Shown here: positions 23,904 through 32,279 of the stretch, one piece after another
Layout: each line of letters opens with the position of its first letter
Position numbering within the stretch: the first letter of the stretch is position 1
Assembly: GCA_963768975.1 (NCBI GenBank)
Contig: CAVYKB010000002.1
Span: 124,001 to 188,000 of the forward strand
Direction of reading: 5' to 3'
Length of the DNA: 64,000 bases
From: CADCTB01 sp963768975
Lineage (GTDB): Bacteria > Actinomycetota > Acidimicrobiia > Acidimicrobiales > AC-14
Translations under genes and position numbers: made by a program
The notes under the pieces: model-generated
Told to the model about the DNA's origin: nothing
What the model saw: only the letters and a program-made list of their open reading frames with translations
Databases searched by the model: none

Positions 23904-26132
23904 GTGCGCCGAAGCAGCCAGGGGCTCCTGGAGCCCCCTTCGCCAGTAGTCGTCGCCCGCCCGCCGGTTCGCGGGCGCGTGCGGAGGCGAAGCTTCTTCT
24001 GGCGCTACCGGCGGGTGTGGTTCCTGCTGGGCATCCTGGTCTTCACCGCCCTCGCCGGCGCGGCATGGGTCCTGACCCAGATCCCGCTGCCCCCCGAGGC
24101 GCCCCAAGCCCAGACCACCGTCATCTACGACGCGACCGGCGCGCAGCTGGCCACGCTCCACGGCGTCGAGAACCGCTTCCCTGTCTCGATCGACAAGGTC
24201 CCTCCCGTCATGACGGCCGCCGTCATCGCCGGTGAGGACCGCAAATTCTTCGTCCACAAGGGCATCGACCCCCTCGGCATTGCCCGTGCCCTCTGGGCCG
24301 ACGTGCGCCGCAAGGGCGTCACCCAGGGCGGGTCCACCATCACCCAGCAGTACGTCAAGAACGCCTACGTCGGCACCGACTACACGCTCTGGCGCAAGAT
24401 CCGTGAGGCGGTCATCTCGGTGAAGATCGAGCGCAAGTTCGACAAGAACCAGATCCTCGAGCGCTACCTGAACACCGTGTACTTCGGCCGGGGCGCGTAC
24501 GGCATCCAGGCCGCGTCGAAGGCCTACTTCAACATCGACGCCACCGACCTCGAGTTGAAGCACGCCGCCTACCTCGCCGGCCTGATCCGCAGCCCATCGG
24601 CGGGCGACGTGGCCGACGACCCCCAGGAGGCCCACGACCTGCGCTTCATCGTGCTGGCGGCCATGGTCGACACCAAGGTGATCACCGCGGAGCAGGCCAA
24701 CGGCGTCGAGGCCATCCCGGTCGGCGACTACGTCGTGCCGCCGCCCCCGCCCGGCTCCACCGTCAACATGAAGGGCGCCGGCGCCGAGTACTTCGTGGAG
24801 TTCGTGCGCCGCGAGCTGGTCAAGATCTATCCCGAGGACCAGGTGCTCCGCGGCGGCATGCGGGTGTACACCACCCTCGACGCCGGCGCCCAGCGCCAGG
24901 CCTACGACGCGGTCTACGGGCTGCTCGACGAGGACAACGACCCCGCCGGCGCCCTGGTGTCGATCGACAACGAGGGCCGGATCGTGGCCATGGTCGGCGG
25001 CCGCGATTGGAAGGCGTCGAAGGTCAACCTCGCCGTCGGGGTCGAGGGCGGCGGGTCGGGGCGCCAGGCCGGGTCGACGTTCAAGCCCATCGCCCTGGCC
25101 GAGGCCATGAACCAGGGGATCAGCCTGGAGGCGCGGTTCCCGGGACCGGCCAAGCTCGTGCTCCCCAAGGCCGATAACGGGGCCGACTGGGAGGTCAACA
25201 ACTACGAGGGCGCGGCCTACGGACAGATCAGCCTGCTGACCGCCACCGCCCAGTCCGTCAACACCGTCTACGCCCAGCTGGTGGAGACGGTGAAGCCGTC
25301 CAACGTGGTCGAGATGGCCAAGAAGCTCGGTGTGAAGGCCGACCTCTCGCCCATCGCGTCGATCGCCCTCGGCACCGCAGACGTGTCGGTGCTGGACATG
25401 GCCAGCGTCTACCAGACCTTCCAGACCCGGGGCATGCACGTCGAGCCCCGCGTGATCCGCAGGATCACCCAGAACGACTCCGTCCTCCTCGACGACCGGC
25501 CCAAGAGCACCCGGGTCATCGATCGGTCGGTGGCAGAGAAGGTCAACTACGCCCTCCAGCAGGTGGTCGACGCCGGCTCGGGAACGTCCGCCGCCCTGCC
25601 CGGCCAGGCCCAGGTGTGGGGCAAGACGGGCACCACCGACGAGTACGGCGACGCCTGGTTCGTCGGCTACACCCGCCAGCTCACCACCGCAGTGTGGATG
25701 GGCTACCCCGAGGGCCAGTCCAGGAAGCTGCTCAACGTCCACGGCGTGCGGCGGGTGAACGGCGGGTCGCTGCCGGCGCAGATCTTCAAGCGCTTCATGT
25801 CCAAGGCCAGCCCGGCCGACGCCACTCCGCCCGACAAGGTCCCCGACCTGTCGGGCAAGACGCCGGCGCCAGTGTCATCGGTGCTCTCCTCCGGCACGCC
25901 GGCCACGAGCGCGTCGTCGGGTGCGTCATCCGGATCGTCGACGACGACGACCACGGAGCCGGGACAGGATTCACCGACCACCACGGTGCGCCCGTCGACT
26001 GCGACCACGCTCCGGTCGAACACCGTGCCGACGGTGCCCGAGCCGGCGTTCACCCCGCCGCCGACGCCCGAGGCCACCGTCCCCACCCGGCCGCGGTCGA
26101 CGATCACTCTGCCCACGCTGCCCCAGCGTTGA
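23904..26132 (+). CDS. Class A penicillin-binding protein (transglycosylase/transpeptidase)
   Basis: A bifunctional peptidoglycan synthase of 742 residues. Residues 1-35 are a cytoplasmic basic head, followed by a transmembrane helix (VWFLLGILVFTALAGAAWVL). The GT51 domain shows AVIAGEDRKFFVHKGIDP with the catalytic Glu, GGSTITQQYVKN, and ERYLNTVYFGRGAYGIQAAS. The transpeptidase domain has SxxK as GSTFKPIA, SxN as SVN, and KTG as WGKTGTTDEYGDAWFVG. The tail is a Ser/Thr/Pro-rich extracellular segment of about 110 residues. It starts 49 bases after the DUF5318 gene, probably as an operon. The GTG start fits the basic head. Confidence 0.95.
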   Translation: MRRSSQGLLEPPSPVVVARPPVRGRVRRRSFFWRYRRVWFLLGILVFTALAGAAWVLTQIPLPPEAPQAQTTVIYDATGAQLATLHGVENRFPVSIDKVPPVMTAAVIAGEDRKFFVHKGIDPLGIARALWADVRRKGVTQGGSTITQQYVKNAYVGTDYTLWRKIREAVISVKIERKFDKNQILERYLNTVYFGRGAYGIQAASKAYFNIDATDLELKHAAYLAGLIRSPSAGDVADDPQEAHDLRFIVLAAMVDTKVITAEQANGVEAIPVGDYVVPPPPPGSTVNMKGAGAEYFVEFVRRELVKIYPEDQVLRGGMRVYTTLDAGAQRQAYDAVYGLLDEDNDPAGALVSIDNEGRIVAMVGGRDWKASKVNLAVGVEGGGSGRQAGSTFKPIALAEAMNQGISLEARFPGPAKLVLPKADNGADWEVNNYEGAAYGQISLLTATAQSVNTVYAQLVETVKPSNVVEMAKKLGVKADLSPIASIALGTADVSVLDMASVYQTFQTRGMHVEPRVIRRITQNDSVLLDDRPKSTRVIDRSVAEKVNYALQQVVDAGSGTSAALPGQAQVWGKTGTTDEYGDAWFVGYTRQLTTAVWMGYPEGQSRKLLNVHGVRRVNGGSLPAQIFKRFMSKASPADATPPDKVPDLSGKTPAPVSSVLSSGTPATSASSGASSGSSTTTTTEPGQDSPTTTVRPSTATTLRSNTVPTVPEPAFTPPPTPEATVPTRPRSTITLPTLPQR

Positions 26133-26198
26133 CGGGTCGCCGGTAGGCTGGGCCCGCCGCCGGCAGCCACCGGGCGCTGGACGGCTAGGGAGACTCGA

Positions 26199-27044
26199 AT
26201 GGCACCGCAGCGCACCGTCCCGACGATCCGAGCCTCGAAGGGCGGAACCCCGCTCGTGATGGTCACCGCCTACGACGCACCCACCGCCCGCATTGCCGAT
26301 GATGCCGGCGTCGACATCATCCTGGTGGGCGACTCGGTGGCCATGGTCGTCCTCGGCTACGAGGACACCCTCCAGGTGACGGTGGCCGACATGGCCCACC
26401 ACACCGCGGCCGTAGGGCGGGCCCGGCCCGGGGCACTGGTCGTGGCCGACATGCCGTGGCTCAGCTACCACCTGTCGACCGAGGACGCCGTCCGCAACGC
26501 CGCCTTGCTCATCCGCGCCGGGGCGTCCGCGGTCAAGCTGGAAGGCGGCCGGGCCCGGGTGCCGGTGGTGGAGGCGCTGGTCGACGCCCAGATCCCCGTG
26601 ATGGGCCACCTTGGCCTCACCCCTCAGTCAGTCCACGCCATGGGCGGCTACAAGGTCCAAGGCCAGCAGGAGGAGAGCGCCGCCGCCTTGCTGGACGACG
26701 CCCAGGCCCTCGCCGGCGCCGGCTGCTTCGCCATCGTGCTCGAGTGCGTCCCCCGCGAGGTGGCCCGGCTCATCACCGCCGAGGTACCGGTGCCCACCAT
26801 CGGCATCGGCGCCGGCCCCGACTGCGACGGCCAGGTCCTCGTGCTCCACGACGTCCTCGGCCTGGAGGACCGGCCCCTACCCAAGTTCGTGCGCCGGTAC
26901 GCGACGGTGAAGGCCGGCGCCGTGGCCGCGGTGGGGGCCTACGCGGCCGACGTCCGGGCCCGGGCGTTCCCTTCCGACGCCGAGAGCTACCACCTGCCCG
27001 ACGAGGTGGCCGCCGCCCTGGGCGTGACCCGGCGGACGGCGTGA
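26199..27044 (+). CDS. panB: 3-methyl-2-oxobutanoate hydroxymethyltransferase
   Basis: First committed step of pantothenate synthesis: transfers a hydroxymethyl group from methylenetetrahydrofolate to alpha-ketoisovalerate. The 281-residue length is typical. Family motifs: VTAYDAPTARIADDAGVDIILVGDSVAMV, the metal/substrate text LVVADMPW, SAVKLEGG, VMGHLGLTPQSVHAMGGYKVQG, and the catalytic Glu near FAIVLECVPREVARLITAEV, then TIGIGAGPDCDGQVLV. It starts ATG and is followed by a DUF192 gene through a GTGA overlap. No panC or panD is nearby. Confidence 0.95.
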   Translation: MAPQRTVPTIRASKGGTPLVMVTAYDAPTARIADDAGVDIILVGDSVAMVVLGYEDTLQVTVADMAHHTAAVGRARPGALVVADMPWLSYHLSTEDAVRNAALLIRAGASAVKLEGGRARVPVVEALVDAQIPVMGHLGLTPQSVHAMGGYKVQGQQEESAAALLDDAQALAGAGCFAIVLECVPREVARLITAEVPVPTIGIGAGPDCDGQVLVLHDVLGLEDRPLPKFVRRYATVKAGAVAAVGAYAADVRARAFPSDAESYHLPDEVAAALGVTRRTA

Positions 27045-27592
27045 ACGTCCGCATCCTGCGCTGGGTCATCGTCGGCCTGCTGGTCGTGGGCGGGCTGGCG
27101 TTCATCGCCGTGGGCGCCAACGGGCCGCCCGATCCCACGCTCAGGGCGGCCGACGGGCCCCTGTCGCTGAAGCGGACGCCGTTCGGGGACTTCGCCGAGA
27201 TCGGATTCCGCATCGAGGGCGGCTCGGCGGTCGCAGCGGCCGCTGCGGCCCGGTGTGCCCTCCTGGCCGAGACCGGGGCCCAGCAGGCGCTGGGGCTCAT
27301 GAACCGCACGGACCTGGGCGGCTACGACGGCATGCTCTTCAAGTTCGCGTCGGACACGAACTCGTCCTTCTACATGAAGGACACCCCCCTGCCTCTGTCG
27401 ATCGCCTTCTTCGACGGCTCCGGAGCGTTCGTATCGACCGCCGACATGGCCCCGTGCATCCACATGCCCTCCTGCCCCACCTACGGCGCGGCCCGGCCCT
27501 ACCGCTGGGCGCTCGAGGTGCCCCAGGGCGCCCTCCCCCGCCTGACCATCGGCCCCGGCACCCGCCTCGTCGCCGGCGGCCCCTGCACCTAG
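27041..27592 (+). CDS. DUF192 family membrane-anchored/exported protein
   Basis: A 183-residue protein. One N-terminal hydrophobic helix (LRWVIVGLLVVGGLAFIAVG) anchors or exports it. The DUF192 domain follows: ALGLMNRTDLGGYDGMLFKF, FYMKDTPLPLSIAFFD, and DMAPCIHMPSCPTYGAARPYRWALEVPQG. A conserved Cys pair in the PC-x-x-MPSC segment is typical. Function of the family is uncertain. The GTG start overlaps the panB stop. A strong hairpin after the stop terminates this run. Confidence 0.85.
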   Translation: MNVRILRWVIVGLLVVGGLAFIAVGANGPPDPTLRAADGPLSLKRTPFGDFAEIGFRIEGGSAVAAAAAARCALLAETGAQQALGLMNRTDLGGYDGMLFKFASDTNSSFYMKDTPLPLSIAFFDGSGAFVSTADMAPCIHMPSCPTYGAARPYRWALEVPQGALPRLTIGPGTRLVAGGPCT

Positions 27593-27600
27593 ATGCGAGT

Positions 27601-27635
27601 GTGCAGAATTCCGGCTCTGGCACGGAATTCTGCAC
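27601..27635. terminator. Palindromic hairpin before rpsF
   Basis: Perfect 13-bp arms (GTGCAGAATTCCG at 27601-27613 and its complement at 27623-27635) around a nine-base loop, eight bases after the DUF192 stop. No T-run follows. It is the likely terminator of the panB-DUF192 unit, isolating the ribosomal operon. Confidence 0.65.
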
Positions 27636-27637
27636 AA

Positions 27638-27772
27638 CCGGGTCGACTGTCTCAGGCCCCTGACATCCTGGTCCCTATGACAGGTACCATGGTTGCGCTC
27701 CACACCCTGCCCCGGGAACTCCCCGGGGCCCTGCGCGCCTCGCCGCCAGGTCCAGAGGGAGGCTTTACCCAC
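27638..27772 (+). promoter_or_regulatory. 5' leader of the rpsF-ssb-rplI-dnaB operon
   Basis: 135 bases without a gene before rpsF. It contains a strong short hairpin (CCCCGGG at 27710-27716 with its complement at 27722-27728) and a GAGGGAGG ribosome site. Leaders here often bind the S6:S18 complex to repress the operon; the hairpin position is compatible, but I could not verify the conserved loop sequence of that motif. Confidence 0.35.
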
Positions 27773-28201
27773 ATGCGCCCGTACGAAGTCATGATCATCC
27801 TCGACCCCACGCTGGACGACGAAACCGTCCGCACGGAGGTCGACCGGGCCACCGAGCTCATCAAGGCCCGGGGCGGCAACCCCGGGCGGGTGGAGCGGTG
27901 GGGCAAGCGCCGGCTGGCCTATGAGATCCGTAAGCACCGGGAGGGCAACTACGTGCTGGTGTCGGCCCAGGCCGAGCCGGCCACGATGTCCGACCTGGAC
28001 CGCCAGCTGACGCTGGCCGACGGCGTGCTGCGCCACAAAGTCGTCCACCTGCCTGAGAAGGCCCTGGGCAAGCCCGCCCGGCCTCTCAGCACCGTCGGCC
28101 CCGACGATGGGGCCCCAACCAGCGAGCCGGCGGCCCCGACGCCTGCGCCCGCCGCTGTCGCCGCCGGGGCGACGACCGGTAACACGGTCGCCGCCGAGTA
28201 G
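27773..28201 (+). CDS. rpsF: 30S ribosomal protein S6
   Basis: Binds 16S rRNA with S18 in the platform of the small subunit. The 142-residue protein begins MRPYEVMIILDPTLDDETVR and carries GGNPGRVERWGKRRLAYEIRKH with YVLVSAQAE, the S6 core. The C-terminal 45 residues are an Ala/Pro/Thr-rich tail beyond the usual length. It is first in the operon; its normal partner gene rpsR is not found after ssb. Confidence 0.95.
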   Translation: MRPYEVMIILDPTLDDETVRTEVDRATELIKARGGNPGRVERWGKRRLAYEIRKHREGNYVLVSAQAEPATMSDLDRQLTLADGVLRHKVVHLPEKALGKPARPLSTVGPDDGAPTSEPAAPTPAPAAVAAGATTGNTVAAE

Positions 28202-28246
28202 CGCGGCCACCCACACGAAGACAGATCAGGCGAACGGAGTGATTCG

Positions 28247-28726
28247 ATGAACGGAAACAGCGTCACCCTGGTGGGCAACGTCACGCGGGACCCGGAGCTG
28301 CGGTTCACCGCCAGCGGCCAGGCCACGGCCAGCTTCGGGCTGGCCGTCAACCGGGTGTGGAACGACCGGCAGACCAACGAGAAGAAGGAGGCGGTGTCAT
28401 TCTTCGACATCGTCTGCTGGCGGGAGATGGCGGAGAACGCCAGCGAGTCGCTGACCAAGGGCGCTCGCGTGGTGGTCACCGGCCGCCTGGAGCAGCGCTC
28501 TTGGGAGACGCCCGAGGGCGAGAAGCGCTCGAAGATCGAGGTGGTGGCCGACGAAATCGGCCCCAGTCTGCGCTGGGCCACCGCCCAGGTCACCAAGAAC
28601 GACCGGCGCGGCCCCGGCGACGGCGGCGGCCAGCCCATGAACGGCGGCCACCGCCCGGTGGCCAACGCCGCCCCTTCCTCAGGCGGCTCGGCGCCGACCT
28701 ACGACTACGGAGACGAGCCTTTCTAA
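28247..28726 (+). CDS. ssb: Single-stranded DNA-binding protein
   Basis: A 159-residue SSB. The OB fold reads NSVTLVGNVTRDPELRF, ATASFGLAVNRVW, FFDIVCWREMAENASESL and GARVVVTGRLEQRSWETPEG. A Gly/Pro-rich linker leads to the acidic partner-binding tip DYGDEPF. It protects ssDNA and recruits repair and replication proteins. Its TAA stop is immediately followed by the ATG of rplI, where rpsR would normally be inserted. Confidence 0.95.
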   Translation: MNGNSVTLVGNVTRDPELRFTASGQATASFGLAVNRVWNDRQTNEKKEAVSFFDIVCWREMAENASESLTKGARVVVTGRLEQRSWETPEGEKRSKIEVVADEIGPSLRWATAQVTKNDRRGPGDGGGQPMNGGHRPVANAAPSSGGSAPTYDYGDEPF

Positions 28727-29176
28727 ATGGTCAGCCTCATCCTGCGGTCCGACGTCGACAACGTCGGCAAGAAGGGCGATGTCGTCGATGTCTCTGACGG
28801 CTTCGCCCGCAACTATCTGGTGGCGAAGGGCCTGGCCATGAAGGCCACGCCCGGCGCTATCGCCCAGGCCGGCGGCATGCGCCGGGCCCGGGCCATCAAG
28901 GACGCCAAGGACCGGGAATCGGCCGAGCAGGTCGCCCGGCTGCTGGTGACCAAGGTCATCCGCATCGCCGGCCGGGCCGGCCCCGAGGGCCGTCTCTTCG
29001 GCTCCGTCACCACCGCCGACCTGGTGGCTGCCGTGGCCGAGCAGGCCGGCGTGACCCTGGAGCGCAAGCGGGTCCACCTCGACGAGCCGATCAAGGCACT
29101 CGGAACCCACGAGGTGCCGGTCCGCCTGCACCCCGAAGTGGAGTTCCGCCTACCCGTGGAGGTTGTCCCAGCCTAG
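28727..29176 (+). CDS. rplI: 50S ribosomal protein L9
   Basis: A 149-residue L9: the N-terminal rRNA-binding domain reads ILRSDVDNVGKKGDVVDV followed by GFARNYLVAKGLAMKAT, a long central helix follows, and the C-terminal domain has GRLFGSVTTADLVAAV. It begins directly after the ssb stop (TAAATG), so no ribosomal S18 gene lies between. The ribosome site is inside the end of ssb. Confidence 0.95.
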   Translation: MVSLILRSDVDNVGKKGDVVDVSDGFARNYLVAKGLAMKATPGAIAQAGGMRRARAIKDAKDRESAEQVARLLVTKVIRIAGRAGPEGRLFGSVTTADLVAAVAEQAGVTLERKRVHLDEPIKALGTHEVPVRLHPEVEFRLPVEVVPA

Positions 29177-29185
29177 GAGTAGGCT

Positions 29186-29199
29186 CGAACATGTGTTCG
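29186..29199. promoter_or_regulatory. LexA (SOS) box upstream of dnaB
   Basis: CGAACATGTGTTCG is a perfect 14-base palindrome matching the actinobacterial/Gram-positive SOS box (GAAC-N4-GTTC with flanking C and G). It lies ten bases after rplI and 82 bases before the dnaB start, in the 104-base gap between them. It suggests DNA-damage control of an internal dnaB promoter. Confidence 0.75.
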
Positions 29200-29280
29200 G
29201 CCCGCGCCTGCGTCCACCGCGAACCCACAGGGTTGTTCCCCTAGCGATCCTCAGGCCTCACCGGTCAGGCTGAGCGGCAG

Positions 29281-30648
29281 ATGGCCCAGTCGATCGAAGA
29301 TGCCCGACGGCGCCAGCAGGGGGCATCCGCAACCCGGGTGCCCCCGCACAACCTCCAGGCGGAGGAGTCCCTGCTCGGGGCCATGCTCCTCAGCCGCGAC
29401 GCCATCGTGGCCGCCGTCGAGGTCCAGCTCACCGCCGACGACTTCTACAAGCCGGCCCACGGCCACATCTACGACGCCATCACGTCGCTCTACGCCCAAG
29501 GCGATCCCGCCGACCCGGTCACGGTCGCCGAGTCCTTGACCCGGGCCGGCGTGCTGGAGGGCATCGGCGGGCCGGCCATCCTCGTCAGCCTCCAGGCCGG
29601 CACCCCCTCCATCGGCAACGCCGGCCGCTACGCCCGCATCATCGAGGAGCACTCGCTCCTGCGCCGGCTCATCCGGGTCGCCGGCGACATCGCCGAGATG
29701 GGCTACAGCCTGCCCGAGGATGTGGCCAACGCCGTCGACGAGGCCGAGGCCATGGTGTTCGACGTGGCCCAGCGCCGGGTCACCGACTCCATGGCCAACA
29801 TCCGCGACCTGCTCTCGGCCCAGCTCGACCACCTGGAGGCCCTGTTCGAGCGCAACCAGGAGATCACCGGCGTCCCCACCGGCTTCATCGACCTCGACCG
29901 CCAGCTCGCCGGCCTCCAGCCCTCGAACCTGGTGATCATCGGTGGAAGGCCTGGGACGGGCAAAACCTCGTTTGCACTTGGCATTGCCGCCAACGCAGCC
30001 TTAGAGGCCCGCACCCCGGTCCTGATCTTCTCCCTGGAGATGAGCCACCGGGAGCTGACCCAGCGCATGCTGTGCTCCGAGGCCCGCGTGGACGCCACCC
30101 GCATGCGCAACGGCAAGCTGCTGGAGTCGGACTGGCCGAAGATCAGCCATGCCGTCGGCCGGCTGGGCGAGGCGCCGATCTTCATCGACGACAACCCTCA
30201 CCTCACGATCATGGAGATTCGCGCCAAGGCCCGCCGGCTCAAGAGCCGGGAAGGCCTCGGCATGATCGTCATCGACTACATGCAACTCATGAGCGGCCGG
30301 TCCAACGCCGAGAACCGCCAGGTCGAGGTCTCGGAGATGTCCCGGGGCCTGAAGATCCTCGCCCGCGAGCTCAACGTCCCCGTCATCGCGCTCTCCCAGC
30401 TGTCACGAAACCTGGAGAGCCGGGCGGACAAGCGCCCCGTCCTCGCCGACCTGCGTGAATCGGGATCACTCGAACAGGATGCCGACGTCGTGATCTTCCT
30501 CTACCGCGACGAGGTCTACAACCGCGACACTCCCGACCGCGGCACCGCCGAGGTCATCGTGGCCAAGCACAGGAACGGGCCCATCGGCGTCACTCACCTT
30601 GCCTTCCTCGACCACTACACGCGCTTCGCCAACATGGCGAGAGTCTGA
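29281..30648 (+). CDS. dnaB: Replicative DNA helicase
   Basis: The 455-residue hexameric helicase. The N-terminal domain (VPPHNLQAEESLLGAMLLS) interacts with primase; the linker helix is followed by the RecA-like domain with Walker A GGRPGTGKTSFALGIA, Walker B LGMIVIDYMQLM, the H4/R-finger region ALSQLSRNLESRADKRP and DLRESGSLEQDADVVIFLYRDE. No intein interrupts it, unlike many actinobacterial copies. The ATG start is supported by the family N-terminus. A LexA-type box upstream suggests its own regulated promoter. Confidence 0.96.
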   Translation: MAQSIEDARRRQQGASATRVPPHNLQAEESLLGAMLLSRDAIVAAVEVQLTADDFYKPAHGHIYDAITSLYAQGDPADPVTVAESLTRAGVLEGIGGPAILVSLQAGTPSIGNAGRYARIIEEHSLLRRLIRVAGDIAEMGYSLPEDVANAVDEAEAMVFDVAQRRVTDSMANIRDLLSAQLDHLEALFERNQEITGVPTGFIDLDRQLAGLQPSNLVIIGGRPGTGKTSFALGIAANAALEARTPVLIFSLEMSHRELTQRMLCSEARVDATRMRNGKLLESDWPKISHAVGRLGEAPIFIDDNPHLTIMEIRAKARRLKSREGLGMIVIDYMQLMSGRSNAENRQVEVSEMSRGLKILARELNVPVIALSQLSRNLESRADKRPVLADLRESGSLEQDADVVIFLYRDEVYNRDTPDRGTAEVIVAKHRNGPIGVTHLAFLDHYTRFANMARV

Positions 30649-30722
30649 CAACACCCCGTGCCGACTCTGTCGTGGGACAGTTCATTCATCTCTGGTGACG
30701 CCGACTCTCGGGACGCGAGAGG

Positions 30723-31065
30723 ATGAAGGGGCAGCTGGACGTGAAGACCCTGGCCGAGTAGATCGCTGCGGTGGACGACCAGCGCCGGTCTGACATCGCA
30801 TCACTCGATGCGCTCATTCGCAAGCACGCGCGGGCGCTCGAGCCGGTCATCATGGGGCGGCATGCTCGGCTACGGGCCGGTTCACTACCGCTATACGAGC
30901 GGCCTTCGCACATCTCGTTGTACTGCTTCGCAGCCGACGAGAAGGGGCTACGTCGCCGAGCGGTACGTCGACCGGCTGCCCAAAGGCCCAGAAGCGGCAA
31001 GTCCTACGTGCAGTTCAAGAAGGTCCTGGCCCGGGCGAACCTGCTCGAAGCAGGAGGTCGAAGCC
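30723..31065 (+). pseudogene. Broken DUF1801 family gene
   Basis: The DNA encodes DUF1801 pieces in two frames. The start MKGQLDVKTLAE is followed by a TAG; the same frame then resumes as DDQRRSDIASLDALIRKHARALEPVIMG. A shift gives GGMLGYGPVHYRYTSG, then back for HISLYCFAADEKG, then YVAERYVDRLPK in the other frame, and finally SGKSYVQFKKVLARANLLEA. The order matches an intact family member, so at least one nonsense mutation and several frameshifts have destroyed it. A GAGAGG ribosome site precedes the old ATG. The surrounding 900 bases between dnaB and the DUF2200 gene are otherwise nearly empty. Confidence 0.8.
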
Positions 31066-31093
31066 GAACCGGCGCAGGCTGGAGCGGTTCTCC

Positions 31094-31261
31094 CTACGAT
31101 TCGGGGGCCGTGGGCTCGTCGCCCGCCAAGCGGTGCTCCGAGCCGTCATCGTTCTCCAGGCCCTGATCCGAGCCGCCGATGAAGGCCTGCTCGGGGTCGG
31201 CGCCGTGGCCGAGCATGACGTCGAGGAGGTGGTCGTCGGGCCGACCGATGATGTGGCTCAT
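31094..31261 (-). CDS. Possible small acidic protein (55 residues)
   Basis: An open frame with actinobacterial-looking codon use encodes MSHIIGRPDDHLLDVMLG followed by an acidic tail (GSDQGLENDDGSEH). The ribosome site is weak. No homology is recognised. It lies beside the broken DUF1801 gene, and I cannot exclude that it is chance. The rest of the space up to the DUF2200 gene (31262-31550) shows no supportable gene. Confidence 0.3.
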   Translation of the reverse strand: MSHIIGRPDDHLLDVMLGHGADPEQAFIGGSDQGLENDDGSEHRLAGDEPTAPES

Positions 31262-31550
31262 GGTAGGGAGTCTTTCCGTCTCCGGCGGTTCCTAGACGCC
31301 CAGGGCGGCGCCGAGCACGACAATACAAATGCGCCCCTCTTCGGGCCCTGGAGACGACGTCCTGGGGGTCCCGATCCGAGGGGCGTCGCCATGTGACGTT
31401 TCGTGCCGGCACGGAACGGCGCCTTCGGACGGCTCCGTGACCACGACGGCCGCGGTCGAGGATCGGCGGCAGCGCGCAACGTTCCGCTGCCGGCTACCAA
31501 GTCGCGGCCTACCTGGGACGCAAGGTCGGAGCATGGTCAATCTGAGTCGC

Positions 31551-31919
31551 TCAGAGTTCCCGCGGCGGGTCCTTCGCTTCGGCGCGCAGGACCTTTTCGA
31601 TCGGTCTGCCCTTCGCCAGTTCGTCGACCAGCTTGTCGAGGTAGCGGATCTTCTGCATCAGCGGATCTTCGATGTTCTCGACGCGAACGCCGCACACGGA
31701 CCCGGTGATCGACGAAGCGCTTGGGTTCAGCCGCGCCTCGGCGAAGAAGGCCTCGAACGTCGTGCCCGCATCGAGCCGCTCCTGCAACGCCGGCTGATCG
31801 AAGCCGGTCAGCCACTCGATCACCTGGTCCAGTTCGGCCTTGGAACGTCCTTTGCGCTCGACCTTCGCCACGTAGTGGGGGTAGACGTCGGCGACCATTG
31901 TGGTGAAGATCCGGTGCAC
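31551..31919 (-). CDS. DUF2200 domain protein
   Basis: A 122-residue cytoplasmic protein that closely follows the DUF2200 family pattern: HRIFTTMVADVYPHYVAKVERKGRSKAE split over two segments, DQVIEWLTGFDQPAL, AGTTFEAFFAEARLNP, ITGSVCGVRVENIEDPLMQKIRYLDKLVDELAKGRPIEKVL. The start is GTG. Function is unknown. It appears intact within an area full of gene remnants, and its family is spread sporadically, so lateral transfer is possible. Confidence 0.82.
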   Translation of the reverse strand: MHRIFTTMVADVYPHYVAKVERKGRSKAELDQVIEWLTGFDQPALQERLDAGTTFEAFFAEARLNPSASSITGSVCGVRVENIEDPLMQKIRYLDKLVDELAKGRPIEKVLRAEAKDPPREL

Positions 31920-32279
31920 CTACCGGAGGATAGAGCGACGTCGGGGTCCGTCTCCGAAATTGTCGAGGTACCACCCCTCGTTCGCCGGCGAGGGGGGTAG
32001 TCCCTACCTGCTCCTCAGCGACTGCTGGGCCTGGCCCGGTTCCAGGCCGCTACCCCCTGCGCTCGAGGCCCGGCTCGAACCGTCATGACTCCGAGCTCAT
32101 GGCCGACTGCCGGCGAAGACTGCGCCTGCACCAGCTGGCGCTCCGCCGGCCGGGCAACCGACCCCCGCTTCTCCCCAACTCCCATCCGCACTCCTCTCTT
32201 GCGGCCCACCTTGCGCGAGTCGCGGCCGACGTTATTTCCGTCGATCGTCGGCGTCATCAGGAACCGGTAACGTCCGGGC
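31920..32279. other. 360-base gap without a supportable gene
   Basis: Between the DUF2200 gene (reading left) and the J-domain gene (reading right). It holds an imperfect hairpin near 31970-32000 (CCCCTCG and CGAGGGG arms) and a TAACGT -10-like hexamer seven bases before the J-domain GTG. I see no gene or clear remnant. Confidence 0.45.

Noticed and set aside
23709..25742. 677-codon minus-strand frame opposite the penicillin-binding protein
   Set aside because: Antisense to a gene with all its catalytic motifs; the translation is rich in Gly/Asp/Leu/His with no fold signature.
27638..27772. S6:S18 ribosomal leader motif
   Set aside because: The hairpin is present, but I could not confirm the conserved bulge and loop bases, so it is listed only as a leader.
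31292..31540. 82-codon minus-strand frame downstream of the DUF2200 gene
   Set aside because: Arg/Pro-rich product without a ribosome site; codon use is unlike the real genes.
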